Source: Phlegmacium glaucopus (Eukaryota; Basidiomycota; Agaricomycetes; Agaricales; Cortinariaceae). Taken from it: a stretch of DNA of 13,200 nt. The stretch lies in contig MU130377.1 in NCBI GenBank assembly GCA_015039465.1, positions 28,096 to 41,295 of the forward strand, written 5' to 3'. The position numbers and the translations under genes are program-made. The notes under the pieces were generated by a model. That model searched no databases, had not been told where the DNA came from, and saw only the letters and a program-made list of their open reading frames with translations. Every line of letters starts with the position of its first letter. The stretch's first letter is position 1. Below, piece by piece: positions 1-8,693 of this stretch.

Positions 1-1130
1 GTACTCATTCTCAATTGGATCGTAGTAGATCTGGCATGCTCGATAACTACCAAGGATGTCCTCACGCATTTTATTGGGTACGACCTCCCGACACAAGTTG
101 CCATTGTCATCTGCTGTCCATTCAAACACCTTTGCACTAACCTTTGGGGGATTACGCAGGCGTGCCAGTCGTACCTGCTGCTCCTGAGGCGTTTCCTTTT
201 TGACCCGCTCCTCATAGCGTTCCTTGCGTCGCAATATAAATTCTGCCCAAGTAATAGGGTTAGGCCGACTAGATGAGCCTGCAAGGGGTAGAACAGAGGG
301 TGTGATGGGTGTTGTGGGTGGGAGAGTTGAAGTTGAGGGATGAGGGGACTTTGTTAAAAATGATGCGCCTTCTTGTAGTTGGTATGGGAGAGGAGCGAGA
401 TGCGCATACTTTGAGTTTTTGGCCATATTAGCACTCCAGGGATACCACACTGGGACATGGAACCAATACAAATTTTCAGGAAGTGGTTGAGTTGAATCGA
501 AGACCTCCAGTTCAAGGAATACCCCTGCACGGGGGGTATAAGGAGAAAATGAACAGACTGTCGAGGCTAGAACAGCCTCGAGCCACTGGGGATCAAAATG
601 TTGCAGTAAAATGTTATACCAAGAAGCCTTGGTGGAAGGGACTGATGAATAGATGTCTTCTGCTCCAGCGATAGCATAAGACAGAAGTGCCATCCACACC
701 ACGAACCAATCCCTGCCTCTATGTAACGCCATGTGGAGCGCTCCGGACTTTTTGTGGCCTTTGGAAAAGCCAAAATGTGATGGATTGAGCAGATATACAA
801 AAGGGAGTAGAAAGTGGCGACGAATGAGATATACAGCATCGGACATATCTTGGTCTACTCATAGCCATTTACTTGATAGGCTGAATGGCATGAGGTATTC
901 GCCAAGTCCTTCGTCGAAGACGCGATGATGATTGCCGGGCATGAATAATTTCTCAAATATTGGACCACTAAATGAGGGCTAGAGGGGGAAAAAGGTGATC
1001 CAACCGAAAGCCAATGTCCACCAACAAGGGTTGGCATATTTTGCAATATCTAGTTCAAAATAGTTGGGACGCCTATTGGGTCGATGGGTGGGAAGAAACG
1101 GGTTAGGTTTGCCACTTCTCTCATCTTGAA
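1..1130 (-). pseudogene. Broken conserved protein of unknown function, runs off left edge
   Basis: Read on the minus strand, 858 down to 1 is one uninterrupted frame with no stop inside the window; its first ATG is at 846-844 (282 codons to the edge). Directly upstream in the same frame is TGA (861-859), and protein-like sequence continues beyond it (KWL-stop-VDQDMSDAVYLIRR). Further up, TAG (981-979) interrupts again, between WWTLAFGWITFFPL and GPIFEKLF. Above about 1070 the sense moves to another frame (REVANLTRFFPP), suggesting a frameshift. The product has hydrophobic stretches (FLLPFVYLLNP, WFVVWMALLSYAIAG), a VPVWYPW segment, a Ser/Pro/Thr-rich linker, and a charged part with RRKERYEERVKKETPQEQQ. 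It resembles a multicopy uncharacterised protein family I recall from Agaricomycetes; that is recollection, not a search. The TAG lies after a pyrimidine-rich CCCCCTCTAG, so a splice acceptor there is an alternative. Translation from ATG 846 would give a truncated protein. Confidence 0.55.
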
Positions 1131-1359
1131 TAGGGGGCAGGTGTTCGACTGTACGATTTCAATTTGGAGAGAAAAATACATGGCCATTGAGGACCTGAAC
1201 ACGTCCATTTGTTTTATCCATGATTTTAAATTATCCAAAGTACCGAGAGATTGAGGAACGCAGACTTAAGGACAGATGGTTAGTAATATGCCACTGAAAT
1301 AAGTATGAAACGTACAATGTAAGGTTCAAAATAGATTTGTAGCCAACGGAAAAGCTGAG

Positions 1360-1642
1360 ATCTCAGTATAAAACGCCAGAAAATCTCAACAGTTGTGGAA
1401 TATGGGACTTCTAGGATGGTTGCGAATAGTTGTATGATATAAGGTATGAGGAACTTGAGAGTTGACAAGTGTTGAGTTCAGAGAGAGGGAGAATGATGGT
1501 CTACAACCACCGAACAAAGGAGTTGTGGAAACCTGGGTATAAAACACCGGATTTAAACAACAGTTTGTGGGTGGAGCGAGAAGAAAACTATCGAGGTGAG
1601 GTTTAGAGCCGTCGAAATCTGGATATAAAACACCAAATTTCT
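1360..1642 (+). repeat. Three direct TATAAAA-box repeats
   Basis: Three related boxes lie on the plus strand: CTCAGTATAAAACGCCAG near 1363-1380, CTGGGTATAAAACACCGG at 1533-1550, and CTGGATATAAAACACCAA near 1619-1636. Purine-rich DNA lies between them. The same box recurs inverted in the array to the right. I see no gene between 1240 and 1750. The boxes look like TATA elements, but no supported gene starts downstream, so repeat is the safer label. Confidence 0.6.
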
Positions 1643-1865
1643 AAGGCCTGTAGTTGAAGATGATGGAGGGAGGTGGGAGTGGGACTTATGATCCGAAGTC
1701 GTGATTGTTGATTTTCTAAATAAAGTTCAAACTGAGCTCTTAATCTAAATTCTCATGCTTATCTCACAAACTTGTACACACACAACAAAGGTGAACGTTG
1801 AACTTGAATGTTCAACAACTCGTTATCTGGTGTTATATACCCAGATGATGAGTTGTTTAAGCGTC

Positions 1866-1887
1866 TCTGGTCTGGTCTGGTCTGGTC
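1866..1887. repeat. TCTGG microsatellite
   Basis: Just over four head-to-tail copies of the pentamer TCTGG sit inside the first unit of the larger array. Confidence 0.85.
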
Positions 1888-1996
1888 TCATGGACACAAG
1901 CGTTCGACTTGAACCACTTGTCGTCTGGTGTTATATACCCAGATTACAAGTCGGTTAACTGGCTCTGGCCTTTCATGAATCTCCTGAGTCATCTTC

Positions 1997-2106
1997 GCTG
2001 CTACCTCTGACTACTGGCCTCCCCATCATCTTTGCTGCTACCTCTGACTACTGGCCTCCCCATCATCTTTGCTGCTACCTCTGACTACTGGCCTCCCCAT
2101 CATCTT
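1997..2106. repeat. Three 37-bp direct repeats
   Basis: Three essentially identical copies (1997-2033, 2034-2070, 2071-2106) begin GCTGCTACCTCTGACTAC and end CCCCATCATCTT(T). Near identity means recent expansion. The third copy runs into two copies of a CGACCACTTACCCCCATCAT block. Confidence 0.95.
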
Positions 2107-2520
2107 GACCATTCAACCACTCGACCACTTACCCCCATCATCTTGACCATTCGACCACTTACCCCCATCATCTTAACTCAATCAACTCAATCCCAAGTCC
2201 AACCTTTGTCTGGTGTTATATACCCAGATTACAGGTTGGTTAACTGGCTCTGGCCTCTCATGAATCTCCTGAGTCGTCTTCGCCGCTACCTTTGACCACT
2301 CGACCACTTACCCCCATCAATCAACTCAATCCCAAGTCCAACCTTGTCGTCCGGTGTTTTATACCCAGATTACAAGTTGGTTAAGCGGCTCTGGACTCTC
2401 ATGAGTCTCCTGAGTCATCTCTACTGCTACCCTTGACTACTGGCCTCCCCATCATCTCGACCACTCGACCACTTACCCCCATGATCTTACTCAATCACCT
2501 CAATCCCAAGTCTAACCATT

Positions 2521-3545
2521 GTCCTCATTTCGTAACCTGGCCTTCAATGCTAACTTATGAAAGCCCCGGCCATTGATTGCAAATGACATCGCCTTACTCA
2601 GACACGAAGTACATAACTTCTTTTGTCTTTTTCGCTCGAAATTCCAATCTTCATCAGACGATGATGACATTGAGAAGGACACAGTTGGAAGCTTCTGTTT
2701 CGTCTGGATTGTGGATGTCTGTCCAAGTAAGTTTTCTTGTTCACTCATATTTCCATTCAAAACTAAGTAATGCATTTGTAGACTCCTCAACGTTTAATGT
2801 CCATCGAAGAAACCAATCCACCCAGTTCCTAGCTCTCCACCTCTCCTAACCGGGGCACCTACTCTCCAATTTATAAACTCTCACCTCTACCTCCACTTCT
2901 GCTGCCATCGGCAGTTTTGAAGTAGGTGGGCATAACCCAGCAGCCGTGAAAAGGGCTCATGTTCGTCCACTTTCCAAGTAATTACTTCAACTCCATTATC
3001 GATGATGGGCAAGGTCTTCTGTAGAAGACTCGCTGTTTGAGAAAACAACTACCATTCCTCCATGTCATCTGACTGTCTTTGATGATGATTATTCCCATCC
3101 TCTGCAAGGTGGATCACTTCCTCCCAATCAATTCCGACCTCCATACATCCTCAGTATCAAGAGCATTCATAGAATGAAAGATTATGATACAATGATCAAT
3201 GTTAGTATTTCCACCCTTTTTTGTCTATCTCGAAATTTACAAAATATACATTACAGATGCTGGGAGGAGGACACCTTCATTGTCATTCCATTGGATCTCT
3301 CATCGCATCAAGGCACTCTGCCATGCAGGGAACTCAGATGTACAAGGCCAGGACACCTACGAATCACTAAATGTCATCCTATCAATTTGGTGGTGAATTG
3401 ATGATCAAAGCTCATCAAAGTCTTTTGGAACAACATAGCTGGGAGGATTGACAAATATAGGAGTTGTATTAATAAACTCATCAATCCTTATCTATATCCT
3501 CCACAATCGTTGTTAATTCATACCACCTAATCGAACCTCGCATCC
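2521..3545. other. Intergenic or decayed DNA upstream of the transposase
   Basis: I see no convincing gene in this kilobase. The best coding-like patch is about 2558-2720 on the plus strand (KPRPLIANDIALLRHEVHNF followed by CLFRSKFQSSSDDDDIEKD), just after a stop. It is followed by a plausible intron, donor AAGTAAGT near 2724-2731 and acceptor TTTGTAG ending near 2780. Another intron-like stretch is 3201-3255, from GTTAGTATTTCC to ATTACAG. These could be exon remnants of an old gene or of the transposon 5' region. I do not recognise the protein. Confidence 0.35.
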
Positions 3546-4049
3546 ATGCCTTCTGTCCATTGTCCCTGATGCGCAAAGAAGTTCAAGGATCAGACCAGTC
3601 TTCTTCAACATATGAACCAGCCATCTTCCTCCTGCTTAACGCACTTCGAAGAGCGTATCAACATATTCAATGCTCTTCAATCGGGTCCAACAACATCTGA
3701 GAGTGATGATATGGGTCAAGAAAGTTTTGAACCACCCAATTTTATGGATACAATGGAAGATTCTCTGCAAACTTCCCCTCATTCCCCATTATCCCCTCCA
3801 ACGGCCGCATCTCAAAACCCTGAAGACGGGGTAAATCCATTCAGCATCAGGAAGCACCCTACATCTGGCAGTCTATTTGGACGTGGCGAGACGTTCATGG
3901 ATCAATTTGACAAGGATACATTTACAGAAACGAGGAAGGAGCACCTATACTATCCTTTTGCATTGGGGGACAAATGGGAGCTAGCCTCATTTCTCCTTCA
4001 TTCTCGTCTAAGCATGGCTGTCATAGACCATTTTCTAAACCTCAAACTG

Positions 4050-4111
4050 GTGAGTTATGCATTCAAAATGTGGTATATGCTTGATCCTTACCATAGCTTT
4101 CTTGGAAATAG
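4050..4111 (+). other. Transposase intron 1
   Basis: Donor CTG|GTGAGT and acceptor AAATAG|ATA. Removing these 62 bases joins FLNLKL to IKDIGLSFGTAK in frame, as expected for the family. Intron signals survived although the coding frame did not. Confidence 0.8.
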
Positions 4112-4402
4112 ATAAAAGACATTGGACTTTCCTTCGGCACGGCAAAAGACCTAAGAAATTGTGCTGAAATACTACCAAATGGACCGTTATGGAAAAGTAA
4201 GCTATGGACAACAACCTTCCCAACCAAAAAAAAGTTATTTCTCTACTACCGAGATCCCATAGACTGCCTTCAGTCAATCCTACACAACCCACTAGTCAAA
4301 GACCACATCCAATTCCACCCATTTCAGCTATTCCAATCAGCAGAGGGTGTAATGCGAGTGTATACAGAATGGTTGTCAGGCAATACTGCTTGGGAAATGC
4401 AG

Positions 4403-4468
4403 GTATGTAATCGTCATATTGGAATTTTGCCATTTCCAATCCAAGACTAATTATCTTACATCTCAAAG
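4403..4468 (+). other. Transposase intron 2
   Basis: Donor CAG|GTATGT, branch-like GACTAAT near 4445-4451, acceptor CAAAG|GAT. Removing 66 bases joins NTAWEMQ to DSLPQGATLLG in frame. Confidence 0.85.
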
Positions 4469-6781
4469 GATTCCCTTCCACAAGGAGCAACACTTCTTGG
4501 AACAATTCTATCTTCCGATAAAACCAACATATCGGCCATGACTGGTAACCGTATTGCACACCCATTGCTTATCAGTCTCGCCAATCTCAATATGAACTTC
4601 CGAATGAAATCATCCAACCACGCCTTCCTTCTTTTAGCCCTTTTACCAGTACCGTCATTTATTCATTAGAAAAGTGTCTACGTGGCCTGCTGGCAGATAG
4701 ACTGATACACGAATGCCTCGATTTTGTTCTTCAACCTTTGAAAACTGCTGCTAGTATTGGAACTATGATGTCTGATCCCCTTGGATGGCGTCAATTTTGC
4801 TTTATCCCTCTAGCCGCATATATCATCAACACTCCAGAATCCACACTTATCGCCGGAGTTGCAGGGAGGACCTCTTTGGTTACAATGGCTTTATATAAAC
4901 AACTGGGAGACAATTTCTGGCACGAACCATGCACGGCATCAACAACGCTCACACAACTTCATGTGGTGGAGGAAAAAGCTGATCCATGGGATCTGGAAGC
5001 CTACTTTAAGGCAGCCTTCACAGTTCCTTCCATTTGAATGGCGTTCATCGACCATTTTGGGTGAATTGGCCTATGTCTGATCCATCCGTATTTCTAACGC
5101 CAGAACCGCTACATCACTGGCATAAAGCTTTTTGGGACCACGATGCTAAGTGGTGCATAAATATTGTTGGTGCTGCTGAGCTTGATTTTCACTTCTCCAT
5201 CCTTCATCAACATGTAGGATTATGACACTTCAAAGAAGGGATATCGTCTCTCAAACAGGTTACTGGTCGTGAACACCGAGAGGTTCAGTGCTACATTGTT
5301 GCCGTGATTGCAGATGCTGTTCCACCAAACTTCCTCATTGCTATTTGAGCTCTAATGGACTTCCGCTACCTGTCTCAATCAATGGAAATTGATGAGCAAA
5401 TGTGCACCAAGATTGATGCAGCACTTAGCAAATTTCATGATCACAAAGAGTCAATCATTGCTGCAGGGGCTCAGCGGGGAAAATGTCATGCTATTGATAA
5501 TTGGTACATCCCAAAACTGGAATTTCTGCAGAGTGTCATTCCAAGTATTCACGCAAACGGTATCACACTACAATGGTCGGCAGACAGGACAGAACGCGCT
5601 CACATTGATGTAATTAAAGATCCCGCAGACCTCTCCAACAATCAACACTATGAATCCCAAATCTGTCGACATCTTGACCGTGTAGAGAAATGTCAACAAT
5701 TCAACCTTTCTACAGTGATTCGTGATGCTGGGGTTGACTTTCATGCAAGGTTTTCCTCAACAGACGAAGACAACAATGACTCCAATAGTATTTCCAGCGA
5801 TGACTCAATCATTGAGACGACGGCTGATCTTGTTAACCATATAAATCCAGTATCACAAAAGTCCTTGCGCTCTCATCCTGATTATTTTGCCCAAGCTGCC
5901 AACCTCGGGAATGGTCCACCCAGCCAAGTTCTACCAATGCCAGCCCGTACCTTTTGCTCGTCTCAAGCAGCCTTCCATCTCAACCGAGATCCATCATATA
6001 AATGTATGCTCATTGATGATGTGGCAACTTTGTTTAATATTCCAGATTTACGTGAAGCACTGTCCGACTACATGCAACGTATCATTACAGATGGCGGATA
6101 TATCAGAGCTCTTGGTGGCCGCCGCTCTGCATCCCGAGGACCACTACCATTTACAAATTTGCAGATATGGAAGAAATTTTGTTTGCAGAATAAAGCATAT
6201 CACTATCCACATGAAACCCTCCCGTCTGAGGCTGTAAATGCCTGCCCTCCATCTGGCGAATGGGAATTAGGGCGCCATGATCCAGTCATTGCTAACCTCG
6301 ATCCAGCTTGCGAATGGCCACATAGTGGCCTTAAAGGTCTGGATACAGTTCATCTTGCAATAATTGAATACCGTGCTAACCCCCAAATTCTCAAGGTCAT
6401 CAAGTTGTGGAATTGTGTCTCATCTTCTGCATTATTCCAGACATGAAACGCCTCTTTTGGGAGGATTGTTTCCTTACATATGCATGTCGGTTTGACATTG
6501 TACCCCAGATCAACAAGAATATTTCAGGTTCAACTACAGCTCGAGGACCTTATCCAGAGCCGAAATCATCATTATATATTCTCAAATGGGGAAAGCGAGC
6601 CAATCACGAACTCATAGGCGACATACTTCCATTGCAGCAAGTAAGAGTGTCTGTTGACCTGACTCCTTGTTTTCGAAATGTGGCCGATCGCCGTCTCACC
6701 AAATATAATTCCTTTAGCTACTGTTCAGAATTCCGGTTGAATAAGTACTTTAACAAGGAACTGTATTTAGCTCTTTCTTAA

Positions 6782-6935
6782 CATTTCATTAGAGAGTGAT
6801 ATCTGGCTGTTTGTTCACTCCCATATTACAATGCAGTTTGAATGATGATACTTTAATTCTTGATTGCTCTACTTCGAATTTCTGAAGTGATAAGTAAAAC
6901 AATAACTAGTAGGTAAGAGTCTACCTCAGTAGTTC
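6782..6935. other. Transposase 3' flank
   Basis: About 150 bases between the transposase stop and the LTR, AT-rich, with no open frame. The 3' end of the transposon should lie here or beyond the LTR, but I could not pair it with an inverted copy upstream. Confidence 0.4.
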
Positions 6936-6940
6936 ATTGT
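6936..6940. repeat. 5-bp target duplication, left
   Basis: ATTGT directly before the LTR, identical to ATTGT at 7753-7757 directly after it. Confidence 0.85.
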
Positions 6941-6975
6941 TGTTAAGTTCGAGAACTCTGTTCCGGAGTTTCGGA

Positions 6976-7001
6976 CGGAGTCACGGAACGGAGTCACGGA
7001 A
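6976..7001. repeat. 13-bp tandem repeat in the LTR
   Basis: Two exact copies of CGGAGTCACGGAA, within a larger CGGA-rich stretch (6963-7094) upstream of the LTR TATA box. Confidence 0.9.
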
Positions 7002-7180
7002 AGGATAGGACTGAGCCTCAGCTTATGTGCTGTGCTACCCAGAACCTTCGTGTCCTAGATTTCGGAGTAAGACGGAGCGGAGCGGAACCGGAAGTTGCAA
7101 AGAACTTAGAGGAAGACCAAGAGTGGGAAACTAAGTCGATATTCGAACTGAGGAAAACATACAAGTTTCGAGTACTTAAA

Positions 7181-7187
7181 TATAAAA
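7181..7187 (+). promoter_or_regulatory. Probable LTR TATA box
   Basis: TATAAAA about 240 bp into the LTR, in a position typical of the U3 core promoter. Function is inferred. Confidence 0.5.
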
Positions 7188-7752
7188 GGAATAGCTGTTA
7201 AATTTAGGCGAATAACGGGTAATAACGTCAAGAGCGACAATAGAATGGAGGCTTAGGACGGTTGGTGTTAACCAGATAAGACACTATTTATTCGACTAAA
7301 GAACTACTCTAATCGTAACTAGTATTTATACAAGTACAGGAATGATAACAAAAATAGTATTCTTATCTTTGACCTCTGGCATAATGTTCTCTTTATCAGC
7401 TTATCTACCCGGAGTGAACTCGACACTTCCAACAATAGCATCCCGAATATAAAATATAAATATACATGCTGCGTACTGCTCCTGGAAGGTCCTGCATTCT
7501 TGGGGTGAATAATCCATAGCTTGAGTGCTGACTGATAGTGGGAAAGTGATGACAAAGAAATAGTGATTGTGACGAAGATGTGGAAATGAGCTTGGAGTAA
7601 CGTCGGAAGAGCCGGAATGATACGGAGAAGTCTTGGAGTTGGACATAGAAGGAGTAAATCCGGAGGCAAGGGAAAGCACTGGAACGGAGTATGGACTACC
7701 AGAGACAACTCCGACGGAGCTGGACCGGAGTAACATATAACGGATTGTAACA

Positions 7753-7757
7753 ATTGT
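7753..7757. repeat. 5-bp target duplication, right
   Basis: ATTGT immediately after the LTR end, matching 6936-6940. Confidence 0.85.
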
Positions 7758-7950
7758 TGTGGTAATGGTGACAACGGAAAAGGGAGATTAAATTATGTTC
7801 ATATTATTTAATATTTTAAACAAGCAAGGGCTTCATAATGCTTAATAGTAGCAATGTATTTCCTATACAGTGCTGTACAGCGTGATATAGTGACAAAAGT
7901 GTTCTGGACAGTGCTAGTGTGTGTGACATGAATACTATGGACACTATGAC

Positions 7951-8030
7951 GGACTATAAGTTTGGTGACGTGACTATGACAAACTATGGGGAACTGTAAT
8001 TTTGGTGACATGACTGTGACACACTGTAGG
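7951..8030. repeat. 40-bp tandem repeat, two copies
   Basis: 7951-7990 and 7991-8030 align without gaps at a period of exactly 40 (for example TTTGGTGACG/TTTGGTGACA and TGACTATGAC/TGACTGTGAC). A poorer partial copy precedes them from about 7923. The rest of 7758-8050 is AT-rich without a credible gene. Confidence 0.8.
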
Positions 8031-8051
8031 ATTTTCCTGAATTTGCTGATG

Positions 8052-8149
8052 AAGTTAAAATAAATCAATACCTATAGAGTAGTCTAGAAACATTGGTCAA
8101 TATAATAAGCTTTAGGCTATTTACTTTGGAAACTGTCGGTGACAACCAT
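8052..8149. repeat. Dispersed repeat A, first copy
   Basis: Shares with 12205-12353, in the same orientation, AAGTTAAAAT-AATCAATACCTA, AGTCTAG-AACATTGGTCAATAT, TAGGCTATTTAC-TTGGAAA and GGTGACA-CCAT. This copy is about 50 bp shorter through internal deletion. Its identity is unknown. Confidence 0.8.
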
Positions 8150-8270
8150 GTCGAACGGGTTGGCATCTATTTCTACGGGTCTAGCCAGTCGGCTTCTGGG
8201 CTTTGTTTGCGTAGCAAACATTCACCGGCAGAGAAGGCGGCTTGTACCGAACCTAACTTTGCACTGCGAA

Positions 8271-8408
8271 GGCAACTTTACTTTAAACTCAGATAAAGTG
8301 CCGACATTTGCTGCCCCAAGGATCCGTCCGCCGTACCAAACCCCTCGAAACTTACAGAGCCCTGAAGATTCAGTTAGAAAGCTTCCAATCGATTGGAGGA
8401 GCACGAAC
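8271..8408. repeat. Dispersed repeat B, first copy
   Basis: Aligns in direct orientation with 10695-10878. Shared blocks include AAACTCAG, GACATTTG-CTGCC, GTCCGCC, CCAAACC-CTCG, ACAGAGCCCT, CAGTTAGAAA and the identical 18-mer GATTGGAGGAGCACGAAC (8391-8408). This copy lacks about 45 bp in its middle. The strings KLPIDWRSTN here and KLPVDWRSTN in the other copy hint that it could once have been coding, but neither copy is in a supported gene. The stretch 8409-8693 holds nothing I can name. Confidence 0.8.
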
Positions 8409-8693
8409 ATGAGTGATATAGCTAATTCTTGGGTACGTTCAAGCTGTATTATCATTTCAAGTTTTATTTGCTATTTATTTCTTCATACCCGAAGAAACGT
8501 AGTTAGAGGACCGACTAGCTCCATCTGAGTCAACCAATGCATAACAAGATGAGTCGGAGCGTAAGAATGATGGAACGTGTAGCTTGTCGCCGAGTGGGAC
8601 CACTCAGCATGAATCAGTGCGTATATGCGCAGTGATGCGTTAAAAAAAACAACAGTGAAAAAAGAGTACCCGCGCAGTCATAACACCAAAGTG

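Larger units (their letters stand above)
1823..2521. repeat. Complex tandem array with inverted TATAAAA boxes
   Basis: Four imperfect units begin at about 1823, 1922, 2207 and 2347. Each starts with TCTGGTGTTATATACCCAGA or a close variant (CCGGTGTTTTATACCCAG in the last). Three continue with a shared stretch, ACTGGCTCTGGCCT or near it, then CTCATGAATCTCCTGAGTC, then CGACCACTTACCCCCAT, ending with CAATCCCAAGTCCAACC. Unit lengths vary from about 100 to 285 bp because inner blocks are repeated or lost. Short frames through the array merely translate repeats. Confidence 0.85.
3546..6781 (+). pseudogene. Plavaka-type DNA transposase, degenerate
   Basis: Collinear protein similarity spans the whole interval in several frames. 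From ATG 3546 comes an N-terminal C2HC finger (Cys codons 3561 and 3570, His 3609, Cys 3633: HCP-stop-CAKKF...LLQHMNQPSSSC). An acidic linker, DQFDKDTFTETRKEHLYYPF, ends the first exon. Intron 1 is 4050-4111 and intron 2 is 4403-4468, both GT..AG and in phase. Then follow the blocks YYRDPIDC, LSSDKTNISAMTGNR, MMSDPLGWRQFCF, WHKAFWDHDAKWC, HFKEG, LKQVTGREHREVQ, ALMDFRYLSQS and WYIPKLEFLQSV. The C-terminal block SEFRLNKYFNKEL ends at a TAA (6779-6781). These match the basidiomycete Plavaka transposases (CACTA-like cut-and-paste elements) as I know them. It is dead: TGA 3567-3569, TAG 4667-4669, TGA 5223-5225, TGA 5346-5348, and frame changes near 4680, 5010-5034 and 6405. The longest intact piece is 5349-6446. 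I found no convincing terminal inverted repeats. Confidence 0.9.
6941..7752. mobile_element. Solo LTR of an LTR retrotransposon
   Basis: The 812-bp element begins TGTTAAGTTCG and ends GGATTGTAACA, so its ends are the inverted pair TGTTA/TAACA with the TG...CA hallmark. It is flanked by perfect 5-bp duplications (ATTGT), as left by LTR-retrotransposon integrases. A plus-strand TATA box (TATAAAA, 7181-7187) could be the LTR promoter, which would orient the element on the plus strand. There is no gag, protease, reverse transcriptase or integrase next to it, so it is a solo LTR produced by LTR-LTR recombination. Both thirds near the ends are rich in CGGAG/CTCCG motifs. Minus-strand frames within it are low-complexity and not credible genes. 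Gypsy-like is likely for a fungus but cannot be shown from the LTR alone. Confidence 0.85.

Noticed and set aside
1360..1642. Three TATA boxes as promoters of a plus-strand gene
   Set aside because: No supported gene starts downstream; the boxes are part of a repeat family that also occurs inverted.
1997..2106. CRISPR-like array
   Set aside because: The 37-mers are head to tail without spacers, in a fungal genome.
2032..2295. Plus-strand frame of 87 codons
   Set aside because: It translates the tandem repeats and has no independent support.
2800..3545. Terminal inverted repeat of the Plavaka element
   Set aside because: I compared the 3' flank (6782-6935) with this stretch by eye and found only short chance matches.
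7319..7774. 151-codon minus-strand frame as a gene
   Set aside because: It lies almost wholly inside the solo LTR, is low-complexity Ser/Leu/Pro-rich, and crosses the LTR boundary and target duplication.
8139..8528. 129-codon plus frame as a gene
   Set aside because: It spans the edge of repeat A and all of repeat B, with no recognisable domain or matching frame throughout the second copy.
8581..8612. GAGTGG-GA-CCACTC as a terminator hairpin
   Set aside because: The loop is only two bases and intrinsic terminators are not expected for nuclear mRNA genes.
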